From Bdellovibrio sp. BCCA (GTDB lineage Bacteria > Bdellovibrionota > Bdellovibrionia > Bdellovibrionales > Bdellovibrionaceae): a stretch of DNA of 64,000 nt. How positions within the stretch are numbered: position 1 is the stretch's first letter; every line of letters starts with the position of its first letter. The notes beneath the pieces are model-generated. The model saw only the letters and a program-made list of their open reading frames with translations, was not told where the DNA came from and searched no databases. This document shows, one piece after another, positions 53,427 through 61,014 of this stretch. The DNA is taken from assembly GCF_037996825.1 (NCBI RefSeq), contig NZ_JBBNAC010000001.1, positions 1,798,001-1,862,000 on the forward strand, given 5' to 3'. Position numbers and translations under genes: made by a program.

Positions 53427-54230
53427 ATGAAGCATTTCATCGCATTAGTTCTGTTCATTTTTTCGCTTTCAGCGCACGCACAAACTCTTTTTGTCAGTGA
53501 TGTGGATGACACGATCAAGCTGGCCAATGTTCAGGATATTTCCGAAGCCGCTCGTTACGCTTTCGATGACAAAAGCCGCTTTATCGGAATGAGCGAGCTT
53601 TATAATCTCTTCGCGCAAGAACAATCTGATGTATCGATCGTATATCTTTCAAAAGCTCCTGAATGGTTCATGAAGGGAACTCATAAGAGTTTTTTAGTGA
53701 ATGGAAAATTTCCGGCGGGAACTTACATCGGCCGCACGAATTACGATGCGGATGTGCACAAGCTTAAAAACTTGCGCAAGCTTATGAACGACATCAAGCC
53801 TCGCAAAGTTGTTTTCATCGGTGATAACGGTGAGCAAGACCCCGAGGTTTATAACACCATCGTGAAAGAATACGCGAATCAAGGTATCGAGTTTCACCAA
53901 TTTATTCGCATCGTGTACTCGAAATCTTTCTTTGTGGAATGGGGAGCGAAGCTTTTTGAAGATCAAATCGGCTTTGTAACTCCGATTGAAATCGCTTTGG
54001 AAATGGAAAAAGAACATCTGCTAAGCACACAAGCCGTGCAAACAATGATGAGCACGGTGGCCGTGGATATCGTCAAATCCAAAGCTTATGGATCTGAAGG
54101 AATCGTCGCGTTTCCGTATTTCGTGAACTGCAGCGATTTTGTGTGGAAATGGGATGACAGTCTTTCTCGTTTCGACATTATGACACTACTTAAGGCTCGT
54201 ATTGTAGATCGCTGCCGAATTAAGCCGTAA
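53427..54230 (+). CDS. Exported App1-like phosphatase (DUF2183)
   Basis: 267 residues starting with the signal peptide MKHFIALVLFIFSLSAHA. The HAD-type catalytic motif DVDDTI is at 25-30 (VSDVDDTIKLANVQD), then the second motif SKAP (VYLSKAPEWFM), a lysine motif (DADVHKLKNLRKLM) and the acidic motif VFIGDNGEQDPEVY. These four together define DUF2183, the catalytic domain of yeast phosphatidate phosphatase App1. The start at 53427 follows a G-rich site GGGGAGG that may pair with an upstream CCTCTCC. Probably a periplasmic or secreted lipid phosphatase; substrate inferred from the family. Confidence 0.8.
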   Translation: MKHFIALVLFIFSLSAHAQTLFVSDVDDTIKLANVQDISEAARYAFDDKSRFIGMSELYNLFAQEQSDVSIVYLSKAPEWFMKGTHKSFLVNGKFPAGTYIGRTNYDADVHKLKNLRKLMNDIKPRKVVFIGDNGEQDPEVYNTIVKEYANQGIEFHQFIRIVYSKSFFVEWGAKLFEDQIGFVTPIEIALEMEKEHLLSTQAVQTMMSTVAVDIVKSKAYGSEGIVAFPYFVNCSDFVWKWDDSLSRFDIMTLLKARIVDRCRIKP

Positions 54231-54239
54231 GATAGTTTC

Positions 54240-55052
54240 ATGTTATTAAAGTACCAGCTGCCTCGTGTTTACGAAAATATTCTGCCTCGGGAAATTTTAG
54301 ATTTCTCTCCACAAGAAACAAAAGCCACTTGTGATACCTGCGCGATGTCTCGTCCCAGACATCGCGGCAAAATCCATTACCGCGAAGATCTGAAGTGCTG
54401 CACATTTCATCCGTTTCTTCCCAATTACATGGTCGGAGCTCTTTTTAACGAAAGTTCTTCAACGGAAGCACATCGCATTTTCCGCGATAAGATTTCCCGC
54501 CGTGAGTACGCTTTGCCGATTGGCCTTGTGGCACCCGTTCGTTATCAGGTGGAGTTCAATCACCGCGAAGAAGGGGATTTTGGTCAAAGAGAAGACTGGC
54601 TTTGCCCTTACTACAATAAAGAAAAACAAAACTGCAACGTGTGGAGAAATCGCGGTGTGGTGTGCACGACATTTTTCTGCAAAAGCTCTTACGGAAAACC
54701 GGGATTGAAATTCTGGGAAAAGTTAGGAAGCTATCTTTGGTATGTGGAGCTGGCGTTGCTGGAAGAAGCTTTAGTTATGCTGGATTTTTCACCGCGCCAG
54801 ATTATGACGTTGCTGGATTATCACAATCGTCACGATGGAACGGCGGCCGAGAAAAAATCCTGGGTCATGCCCGAAACCAAAGCCAAAGAACTTTGGAATG
54901 GCTACTATGAAGACCAAGAAGGCTTTTATAAAAAATGTTTTGAAGTTATCTCTAACATGAATAAAAAATCTTTCCACGAGTTGATCGGTGAACAAGGTCA
55001 ATCGTTGGAAGAAGATTTGTTTTCGATCATTCCGACATTGAAAGTGAACTAG
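54240..55052 (+). CDS. Cysteine-cluster protein (YkgJ-like)
   Basis: 270 residues, no signal peptide. Eight or nine cysteines fall in a pattern like the YkgJ zinc/iron-chelating family: CDTC (TCDTCAMSRPRHRG), then CC in LKCCTFHPF, then CPYYN, NCNVW, VVCTTFFC. The last stretch (EKQNCNVWRNRGVVCTTFFC) matches the family C-x-V/I-Y/W-R..R...C...FC pattern. The second half is helical (YLWYVELALLEEALVML and KKCFEVISNMNKKSF). It binds a metal or an Fe-S cluster by family. Two bases separate it from sufE, so a link to Fe-S chemistry is possible. Confidence 0.65.
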   Translation: MLLKYQLPRVYENILPREILDFSPQETKATCDTCAMSRPRHRGKIHYREDLKCCTFHPFLPNYMVGALFNESSSTEAHRIFRDKISRREYALPIGLVAPVRYQVEFNHREEGDFGQREDWLCPYYNKEKQNCNVWRNRGVVCTTFFCKSSYGKPGLKFWEKLGSYLWYVELALLEEALVMLDFSPRQIMTLLDYHNRHDGTAAEKKSWVMPETKAKELWNGYYEDQEGFYKKCFEVISNMNKKSFHELIGEQGQSLEEDLFSIIPTLKVN

Positions 55053-55054
55053 AC

Positions 55055-55492
55055 ATGGCAAGCATCCAAGAAAGACAGAATAAAATTATCCAAGATTTTT
55101 CAGCGCTCACACAGTGGGAAGATCGCTATAAAAAAATCATCGAGATGGGAAAAGCTCTTCCTGAGATGCCGGAAAATTTGAAGACTGAACAGAATGCGGT
55201 GAAAGGATGCCAGTCACAAGTCTGGCTTTCAGCGAATCTGAACGAACAAGGTCAGATGATTCTTCAAGGCGACAGTGATGCGCTGATTGTGAAGGGTCTA
55301 GTGGGTTTATTATTGTCCGTGTATTCAGGGGCATCTCCGAGTGAAATTCTTGCGACTCCGCCGGAGTTTTTGAAAGCTTTGGGATTCGAAGGAAACCTTT
55401 CTCCTAGCAGGGCCAACGGCTTGCACTCGATGCTTAAGCAAATCAAACTCTATGCAACGGCCTTCGACTATCTACTAAAAACTAAAAAATAG
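55055..55492 (+). CDS. sufE: SufE family sulfur acceptor
   Basis: 145 residues. SufE takes a persulfide from a cysteine desulfurase and passes it on. The family motif is clear: ALPEMPENLKTEQNAVKGCQSQVWL, with the acceptor cysteine in KGCQS, then GDSDALIVKGLVGLLL and FLKALGFEGNLSPSRANGLHSML. Size matches SufE and CsdE (about 140). No sufS or csdA is adjacent here; the desulfurase at 26084 is 28 kb away. The start is two bases after the cysteine-cluster protein stop codon, so the pair is a small operon. Confidence 0.92.
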   Translation: MASIQERQNKIIQDFSALTQWEDRYKKIIEMGKALPEMPENLKTEQNAVKGCQSQVWLSANLNEQGQMILQGDSDALIVKGLVGLLLSVYSGASPSEILATPPEFLKALGFEGNLSPSRANGLHSMLKQIKLYATAFDYLLKTKK

Positions 55493-55527
55493 TTTGTTTT
55501 TCCCTGTCAATTTACAGAGACTTTTTT

Positions 55528-55563
55528 AGAGGGGAATGTTCAGGAAGAACGTTCAGAGGGGAA
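55528..55563 (+). repeat. Duplicated ribosome-binding-site segment in the protease leader
   Basis: AGAGGGGAA occurs at 55528-55536 and again at 55555-55563, 27 bases apart, before the GTG at 55567. Between them GTTCAG is also repeated. The second copy is the working ribosome binding site; the first would be a decoy or a standby site. Confidence 0.3.
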
Positions 55564-55566
55564 AAA

Positions 55567-56436
55567 GTGAAAAGGAATTCATTCGTGGCGGCCGTCAGTG
55601 TCGCTGTTGCAGCAACGTTTTCAGTTGGCTTTGTCAATATCACACCCAAAGTAATCTACGGCGACGACAATCGTGTTGATGTGTATCAAGTGGAAAGAGC
55701 GGACATCCGTGATGTCGCTGATTCGACAGTCGCTTTGATTCCGACAAGAAGTATCGTGAATAGCGGAAATGGCCTCGTAAAAATTCTTTCTTCTCAGTTC
55801 GGAAAAGAAATGAACCTGTGCTCTGATGAACCATTCTTTGATCAACCAACGGCAGCGAATTGCTCAGGTTCTCTTGTCGGAGACGATTTGATCGCAACAG
55901 CCGGTCACTGCGTCAGCAATGCGGATTGTTCTGCTTATGCATTTGTATTTGGTTTTAAAATGGCTGACGCGAAAACAGCTCCGGAGTCATTGTCGGCTTC
56001 TGAAGTTTATAACTGTAAGGAAATCGTAGCGCGTGAATACACAAGCGCTCAAGACTACGCCCTTGTTCGTTTGGATCGTCCTGTCCGTGGGCACAGACCT
56101 TTGACTTTGCAGCGCACTCCTGTGCAAGCCGGTGACGGGATATATGTTGTCGGCCATCCATCAGGTCTGCCGACAAAGTATGCCGATGGTGCCAATGTTC
56201 GTAGCCAACAAGGCGCTTACTTTCAAGCGAACTTGGATACTTACGGTGGAAACTCGGGTTCTGCGGTCTTCAATGCAAGAACAAATGAAGTCGTAGGAAT
56301 TCTTGTTCGTGGCGCAAGTGATTTCACTTATGACAGAGCAAGAAAATGCACAATGAGTAACAAATGCGCTGACGGCGGTTGTCGTGGTGAGGATGTTACA
56401 AATATTTCTTACATCGTGGATGCTTTGAAAAAATAA
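55567..56436 (+). CDS. Exported trypsin/V8-like serine protease
   Basis: 289 residues; GTG start five bases after GAGGGG. N-terminal signal MKRNSFVAAVSVAVAATFSVG. The chymotrypsin-fold triad is His114 (ATAGHCVS), Asp163 (AQDYALVRLD) and Ser230 (GGNSGSAVF). The GNSGS nucleophile motif is that of the V8/glutamyl endopeptidase (S1B) branch. Cysteines are CSDEPF, NCSG, HCVS, DCSA, YNCKE and a C-terminal cluster (KCTMSNKCADGGCRGED) which may form disulfides. Ended by the terminator at 56460. It is likely periplasmic or secreted and could digest prey proteins. Confidence 0.88.
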   Translation: MKRNSFVAAVSVAVAATFSVGFVNITPKVIYGDDNRVDVYQVERADIRDVADSTVALIPTRSIVNSGNGLVKILSSQFGKEMNLCSDEPFFDQPTAANCSGSLVGDDLIATAGHCVSNADCSAYAFVFGFKMADAKTAPESLSASEVYNCKEIVAREYTSAQDYALVRLDRPVRGHRPLTLQRTPVQAGDGIYVVGHPSGLPTKYADGANVRSQQGAYFQANLDTYGGNSGSAVFNARTNEVVGILVRGASDFTYDRARKCTMSNKCADGGCRGEDVTNISYIVDALKK

Positions 56437-56459
56437 AAGATCGAAAGCCTAGAAAAAAA

Positions 56460-56482
56460 GGGAGCACAAGCTCCCTTTTTTT
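56460..56482. terminator. Bidirectional terminator between convergent genes
   Basis: GGGAGC, loop ACAA, GCTCCC, with an A-run before (56453-56459) and TTTTTTT after. It works on both strands, ending the protease gene (+) and the small exported protein (-), whose stop codon sits in the T-run. Confidence 0.92.
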
Positions 56483-56837
56483 ATTCGACATCGATGGGCA
56501 CTCCGGATTTATCCATATTATGGGTGCTTGGATGATCGGGAAGTTCTCCATCACCAGGACATGTCGTACTATGAGTTTCGACTTTCGCTAAATCACGTAG
56601 TTTGCCTTCTCTGACTTGTGGACCTGCAGGGCAGGGGACAAGTGAGGGATCTTTCTTCATGTCGCTCGCGGGTTCACGCTGTGTTTGCTGTTTCAACATT
56701 TCTTGTTTCTCTTTACGTTCTACGATTCGCGTGGCTGCGGAACTTTCTCCGTTGACCTGCATTTTATCTGTGTAAGGAACGCCTTGAACTAGATGAGGAA
56801 TGATTAAGAGAAGGGCTGCCAAAAGAGCTGTTCTCAT
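56481..56837 (-). CDS. Small exported protein
   Basis: 118 residues with signal peptide MRTALLAALLLIIPHLVQG. The mature part is charged and probably poorly folded: RIVERKEKQEMLKQQTQREP, then proline- and glycine-containing stretches with two cysteines (VPCPAGP, STTCPGDGE). No family recognised. The start has an AGGAGGT-type site (CCTCCT on the plus strand at about 56842-56847). It shares the terminator with the protease gene. Confidence 0.65.
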   Translation of the reverse strand: MRTALLAALLLIIPHLVQGVPYTDKMQVNGESSAATRIVERKEKQEMLKQQTQREPASDMKKDPSLVPCPAGPQVREGKLRDLAKVETHSTTCPGDGELPDHPSTHNMDKSGVPIDVE

Positions 56838-56970
56838 AAACTACCTCCTTTTGTGTAATGGTCTGTCATCAACTGACAACTTTATTCTAGCATGGAATAA
56901 ACGGGTAAAAAGCGAAGTGTCGTCTAACGCTGGACCTTGGGGTTCTTTGACTTCAATCTTAAAGAGCGAA

Positions 56971-58836
56971 ATGATGAAAGACATGAAGTTTGCGAAATCT
57001 TTAGCGGAAGCCGAAAATTTTATTTTTTCGCGTTTGGGATCTTCGATCAGGCTGGCCACTCCCTTGGGATTGGGAAAACCAAATCAGCTTGTGAATCGTA
57101 TCTATGAAAGAGCTAAAAAAGACTCACGGATTTCACTTAAGATATTTACGGCTCTTTCTTTGGATTTTGAAAATCCTAAGAACGAATTGGAAAAACGTTT
57201 TTTAGGTCCTTTTTACTCCAGACATTTTGGAGATGACTATCCTCATCTCACTTATCTGGAAGATCTTCACAAGAAGCAAGTACCATCGAATATTCATCTG
57301 CATGAATTTTATTTTCAGGCAGGCACTCTTTTAAAAAATGAAAACGCCCAGCAGTCCTACATCAGCCTTAATTACACCCACGTGGCAAGAGCGGTTTTGG
57401 ATCACGATATCAATGTGATTGTACAAATGGTCGCTCTTTCTAAAGACCGCAGCAAAATCAGTTTGAGCTGCAATCCCGATTTAACTTTGGATGTGATGGA
57501 GCTTTATAAAAAATCCCAGAAACCACTTCTTATGATCGGGATAATCCACCCGGATTTACCTTATCTGGGAGGAGATGCTGAGGTCGATGCTTCGTTTTTT
57601 GATTTCATTGTTGAAAGTGAAGAAGTTCGCCATTCTCTTTTTGCCGTTCCTCGCGTGTCAGTAGATGAAGCCGAGCACCTTATTGGCTTTTATGCAAGCC
57701 AACTCGTCGTGGATTCCGGAACTTTGCAGATAGGTATAGGGTCTCTTTCAGATGCCTTGGTGAATGCAATGATCATGCGACAAAAGAACAATGCTCTTTA
57801 TCGTAAAATCTCCGAACATCTGTGGAAGGGACGCGCGGATCTGCATCAGAAAATTCATTTAAACGTTTTGCAAGAAGGCCTTTATGGAACGAGTGAAATG
57901 TTAATGGATGGTTTTATGCATTTACGAAAGGCCGGTATTTTAAAGCGCGAAATCTTTGATCATGATGAATCCGCAAGAAGATATTTGCATGGGGCTTTTT
58001 TTCTGGGATCTAAAGATTTTTATCACTGGTTGAGATCACTTTCCGGTGCGGACTATGAAGGGCTTTCGATGACGAAGGTCTCAAAGGTCAATGATCTCTA
58101 TGATCCCCACGAACTGGCCATCCGAAAGCAAAGAAAAAATGCACGCTTTTTTAATACTTGTATGGCAGTCACTTATCTGGGGGCGGCGGCTTCGGACACT
58201 CTTGAAAATGGCCAGGTGGTGAGTGGGGTGGGCGGTCAATATAACTTCGTTGCAATGGCACATGAACTTGAAGACGCACAATCGGTTTTGATGTTGCGAA
58301 GTACGAATCTAAAAAACAATCATAAAGCCTCCAACATCCTGGAAGTCCATGGTCACGCTACGATTCCTCGCCATCTGCGGGATGTCGTGATCACGGAGTA
58401 TGGCATAGCTTTTCTAAAAGGGGAAAGTGACGACACCGTGATCCGTCGATTGATTGAAATTGCTGATAGTGAGTTTCAAGAAGAACTTGTCGAAACGGCT
58501 CAAAGAAATGGCAAGCTTTCGAAAGAGTATAAAATTCCTTCTTATGCGAAAGACAATTCACTCAAGAGAGTAAAAGAGTTTGTTCAATCTTATAAAGACG
58601 AGTTTAAACTTTTTCCTTTTGGCAGTGATTTTACGATTGAAGAAATCAATTTGGGGAAATCTCTGAATCAGCTTAAGAAGGCTCACACTGAGAAACTTCT
58701 CGGCTTCTTTGTAAAAGGGCTTGGTGTTTCTAAAAATAAATACAGTGCGGAATTAGAGCGCATGGAGCTTTATAAAACCAGAACTGCTAAAGACTTCTTT
58801 TACCAGAGACTGATTTTAGGTGCTTTAGGAAAATAA
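56971..58836 (+). CDS. Acetyl-CoA hydrolase/CoA-transferase family protein
   Basis: About 621 residues from the ATG at 56971; the frame is open back to 56800 but that would cover the start of the divergent gene. The family parts are GIGSLSDALVNAM, LYGTSEMLMDGF, GVGGQYNFVAMAHEL and VVITEYGIAFLKG, then RRLIEIADSEFQEEL. These are the acetyl-CoA hydrolase/4-hydroxybutyrate CoA-transferase signatures. It is longer than the usual 430-500, with a C-terminal extension (KSLNQLKKAHTEKLLGFF...). AAAGAG precedes the start. It moves CoA between acyl groups; acids involved are unknown. Confidence 0.85.
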   Translation: MMKDMKFAKSLAEAENFIFSRLGSSIRLATPLGLGKPNQLVNRIYERAKKDSRISLKIFTALSLDFENPKNELEKRFLGPFYSRHFGDDYPHLTYLEDLHKKQVPSNIHLHEFYFQAGTLLKNENAQQSYISLNYTHVARAVLDHDINVIVQMVALSKDRSKISLSCNPDLTLDVMELYKKSQKPLLMIGIIHPDLPYLGGDAEVDASFFDFIVESEEVRHSLFAVPRVSVDEAEHLIGFYASQLVVDSGTLQIGIGSLSDALVNAMIMRQKNNALYRKISEHLWKGRADLHQKIHLNVLQEGLYGTSEMLMDGFMHLRKAGILKREIFDHDESARRYLHGAFFLGSKDFYHWLRSLSGADYEGLSMTKVSKVNDLYDPHELAIRKQRKNARFFNTCMAVTYLGAAASDTLENGQVVSGVGGQYNFVAMAHELEDAQSVLMLRSTNLKNNHKASNILEVHGHATIPRHLRDVVITEYGIAFLKGESDDTVIRRLIEIADSEFQEELVETAQRNGKLSKEYKIPSYAKDNSLKRVKEFVQSYKDEFKLFPFGSDFTIEEINLGKSLNQLKKAHTEKLLGFFVKGLGVSKNKYSAELERMELYKTRTAKDFFYQRLILGALGK

Positions 58837-58838
58837 AA

Positions 58839-58867
58839 AAGACGCCGCTCTTTTAAAGCGGCGTCTT
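58839..58867. terminator. Bidirectional terminator between convergent genes
   Basis: Perfect 11-base stem AAGACGCCGCT and AGCGGCGTCTT, seven-base loop. CTTATTTC follows on the plus strand and a run of T's on the minus strand. It ends the CoA-transferase and yebC. Confidence 0.9.
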
Positions 58868-58889
58868 CTTATTTCATTCTCAAAAAAGA

Positions 58890-59591
58890 TTAAATAGTTG
58901 CGTGCACGCGGTGCGTGTCGTCCATATCGTCAAGGTAATTTAGGAACTCCTCAACGTCTTTTCTTTGTTCATCAGAAAGCTCAGTGATGTTCTTTGCTTT
59001 GAATGAAAGCTCACCCTTTGTGATCTTCCAGCCACGCTTCATAAGAGCGTCGCGAACTGCATCTAAGTCGTCTGCGTTTGTGTAGAACTCATACGCTCCG
59101 GATTCATCCGCATAAACTTCGTTGGCTCCCGCTTCAATCGCTTCTTCGTCCGGATCGAATTTACCTTCTTTAGTTCCTTCGATAAGACCCACGCGATCAA
59201 ACATCCACGCCACAGAGCCCACCTCGCCCATATTGCCTTCATGAGATTTAAACGCATGACGCATGTCCGGAGCTGTTCGGTGTTTGTTGTCTGTTTGGCA
59301 TTCCACGATCACACCCACACCGTGAGGACCGTAGCCCTCGTAAGTGATCTCTTCGATGATTTTGCCGTCATCCAAAAGACCCGCACCTTTTTTGATGGCG
59401 CGTTCGATGGTGTCATTCGGGCAAGATACTTTTTTCGCCGCATCGATCGCCATGCGAAGACGGGCATTGGCATTGGGATCAGGGCCACCAGCTTTTGAAG
59501 CGACTGCGATTTCGCGCGCAAGTTTGGTGAATATTTGGCCTTTTTGTTGAGCTTTCTCAACTTTACCGGCGGTTTTCCATGATTTTCCCAT
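58890..59591 (-). CDS. yebC: YebC/PmpR family protein (translation or transcription factor)
   Basis: 233 residues from the ATG at 59591 (MGKSWKTAG), with GGAG four bases upstream; a longer upstream reading frame has no such site. The opening GKSWKTAGKVEKAQQKGQIFTKLAREI and KVSCPNDTIERAIKKGAG are diagnostic, with EGYGPHGVGVIVECQTDN following. Members were first described as DNA-binding regulators, and recent work on the family points to relief of ribosome stalling. Which role holds here cannot be read from sequence. It is divergent from the DUF455 gene and shares a terminator with the CoA-transferase. Confidence 0.93.
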   Translation of the reverse strand: MGKSWKTAGKVEKAQQKGQIFTKLAREIAVASKAGGPDPNANARLRMAIDAAKKVSCPNDTIERAIKKGAGLLDDGKIIEEITYEGYGPHGVGVIVECQTDNKHRTAPDMRHAFKSHEGNMGEVGSVAWMFDRVGLIEGTKEGKFDPDEEAIEAGANEVYADESGAYEFYTNADDLDAVRDALMKRGWKITKGELSFKAKNITELSDEQRKDVEEFLNYLDDMDDTHRVHATI

Positions 59592-59676
59592 ATGTCTCCT
59601 TCTTCGCCTTGAGGATATATATTGCAGCAAATCAGGAAATATTTGGCAAGAATGGGAGCAGGATGTAAAAGGGGAT

Positions 59677-60456
59677 ATGTTCAGTTTTTCCACCCCGGAC
59701 GTCTGGGAAAAGATTCAAAATATCGAAAAATATTGTGAAGAGGCTCTTAAATTGAGCTCTCCTTATCTTGTGCCCGAAGAACCGGCCCGGGATGTCCCCG
59801 TTTTGCACCCTAAATTTCATCCTCCTAAAAAAGGTTTTTCGACCCTTGAAGGTCAGGCCCGCATGCTTCATGACTTGGCCAGCATCGAACTTCAGGCCAT
59901 GGAACTCGGAGTTCGCACCTTGGTGGAGTATCCGGATGCGCCGCAGGGATTCCGCGAAGAACTTTTGGCTGTGACTGTCTCGGAAGCTCAACATTTGCGC
60001 ATGTGCTTAGAGGGCATCGCAGATCTTGGCTTTAAATGGGGAGATTGGCCCGTGCACATGGCCTTGTGGCGAGCGGTGAGCGTTGAAGACTCGCTCTTAG
60101 ATCGTATCTTGATTGTGCACCGCTATCTTGAGGGCAGTGGCCTTGATGCGGGAGACACCTTGATCCGTCGCTTAGAAGGAACAGACGGAAAGAACACCAT
60201 TCAAAAAATCGTGAAGCAGATCAATTACGAAGAGATCGGTCACGTTGATTTTGGCTCAAGATGGTATCGCGAAATTTGCAACAAAGAAAAACTTGATCCC
60301 TCTCAGGATTTTCCAGAGAGAATGGACTCCTTAAGAAAAAGGCTCCCCAAACGTATTGAACCTTTGAATCGCGATTTAAGAATCAAAGCGGGGTTCACTG
60401 AAGAAGAAATTCAGTACTACGAAAAACTGCGTTTGGATTTCTTAAAACCGATGTAG
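59677..60456 (+). CDS. DUF455 ferritin-like protein
   Basis: 259 residues. Ferritin-like four-helix pattern with paired Glu/His metal ligands: LHDLASIELQAMELG (E), TVSEAQHLRMCLE (E..H), VHRYLEGSGLDAG and NYEEIGHVDFGSRW (E..H). These are the DUF455 signatures, a group related to diiron enzymes such as MiaE. The metal and reaction are not known. An ATG at 59677 starts it, 85 bases from the divergent yebC start. Followed by a long stem-loop at 60456-60485. Confidence 0.82.
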   Translation: MFSFSTPDVWEKIQNIEKYCEEALKLSSPYLVPEEPARDVPVLHPKFHPPKKGFSTLEGQARMLHDLASIELQAMELGVRTLVEYPDAPQGFREELLAVTVSEAQHLRMCLEGIADLGFKWGDWPVHMALWRAVSVEDSLLDRILIVHRYLEGSGLDAGDTLIRRLEGTDGKNTIQKIVKQINYEEIGHVDFGSRWYREICNKEKLDPSQDFPERMDSLRKRLPKRIEPLNRDLRIKAGFTEEEIQYYEKLRLDFLKPM

Positions 60457-60485
60457 TTTCCTCCCGTCAGGCGACAGGAGGAAAC
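60456..60485. terminator. Long stem-loop between convergent genes
   Basis: GTTTCCTCC (60456-60464) and GGAGGAAAC (60477-60485), a perfect nine-base stem with an inner GTC/GAC pairing that extends it. It begins at the last base of the DUF455 stop. No T-run on either strand, so it may end transcription weakly or protect RNA ends. Confidence 0.5.
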
Positions 60486-60494
60486 CAAAGACGT

Positions 60495-60848
60495 TTACAG
60501 CAAATCACACAAAGAATTGGTGCTGCCAATAGCTTTTACCTTCGCATCACGAACGCGGCGAAGACCGTTCAAAGCATCTTGTCTTAAATCTTTGATGTTC
60601 TGAGATGTATCGCCAAAGGTGCAAAGATCTAAAGCCTGATTGTAACCTTCTAGAACTGAATCCGTTCTAAAATCAATACCGGCAGCGATCCCGATATCTC
60701 GACAGGCCAACATGTCTTTCTCCTCAAGGATGCTAAAGATGGCATTGCACACCATTTGAAGAGAGAGCTCTTCGGGTGGAGTGTCGCCCTGACCCGCCGA
60801 TGCAAACGACGAGCTTAGGAAAATAACCGCAATAATAACTGACTTCAC
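60495..60848 (-). CDS. Small exported protein
   Basis: 117 residues from a GTG at 60848 with AGGAG six bases upstream. Signal peptide MKSVIIAVIFLSSSFASA, cleaved before GQGD. The mature part has four cysteines (MVCNAI, LACRDIG, LCTFGD, LCDLL) spaced to form two disulfides, and helical sequence such as NIKDLRQDALNGLRRVRDAK. No family recognised. Convergent with the DUF455 gene. Small disulfide-bonded periplasmic proteins are typical of this region of the window. Confidence 0.68.
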   Translation of the reverse strand: MKSVIIAVIFLSSSFASAGQGDTPPEELSLQMVCNAIFSILEEKDMLACRDIGIAAGIDFRTDSVLEGYNQALDLCTFGDTSQNIKDLRQDALNGLRRVRDAKVKAIGSTNSLCDLL

Positions 60849-60970
60849 AAAAATCTCCTTTCTTTGATTTTGTTGTGAAACCAAAGAAAGCAAGCTGTAT
60901 GCCTTGTTTTTTATAAGCCAAGACGACGGTGTTTGATTTTACAAGGAAAGGCCGGATGAAAATATCTGAA

Positions 60971-61007
60971 CGATAAGTTTATCGATAAATGTTCACAGAA
61001 GGTGAAC
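60971..61007 (-). terminator. Two hairpins downstream of lpxR
   Basis: GTTCAC, loop AGAAG, GTGAAC (60991-61007), next to a palindrome CGATAA/TTATCG (60971-60984). On the minus strand they follow the lpxR stop codon; the T-run is poor. Likely end of the SDR-lpxR operon. Confidence 0.35.
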
Positions 61008-61014
61008 GGTGGGT

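Noticed and set aside
56800-56970. Longer N-terminus for the CoA-transferase
   Set aside because: The frame is open to 56800, but it would overlap the start of the divergent exported protein and the space expected to hold both promoters; no ribosome binding site there.
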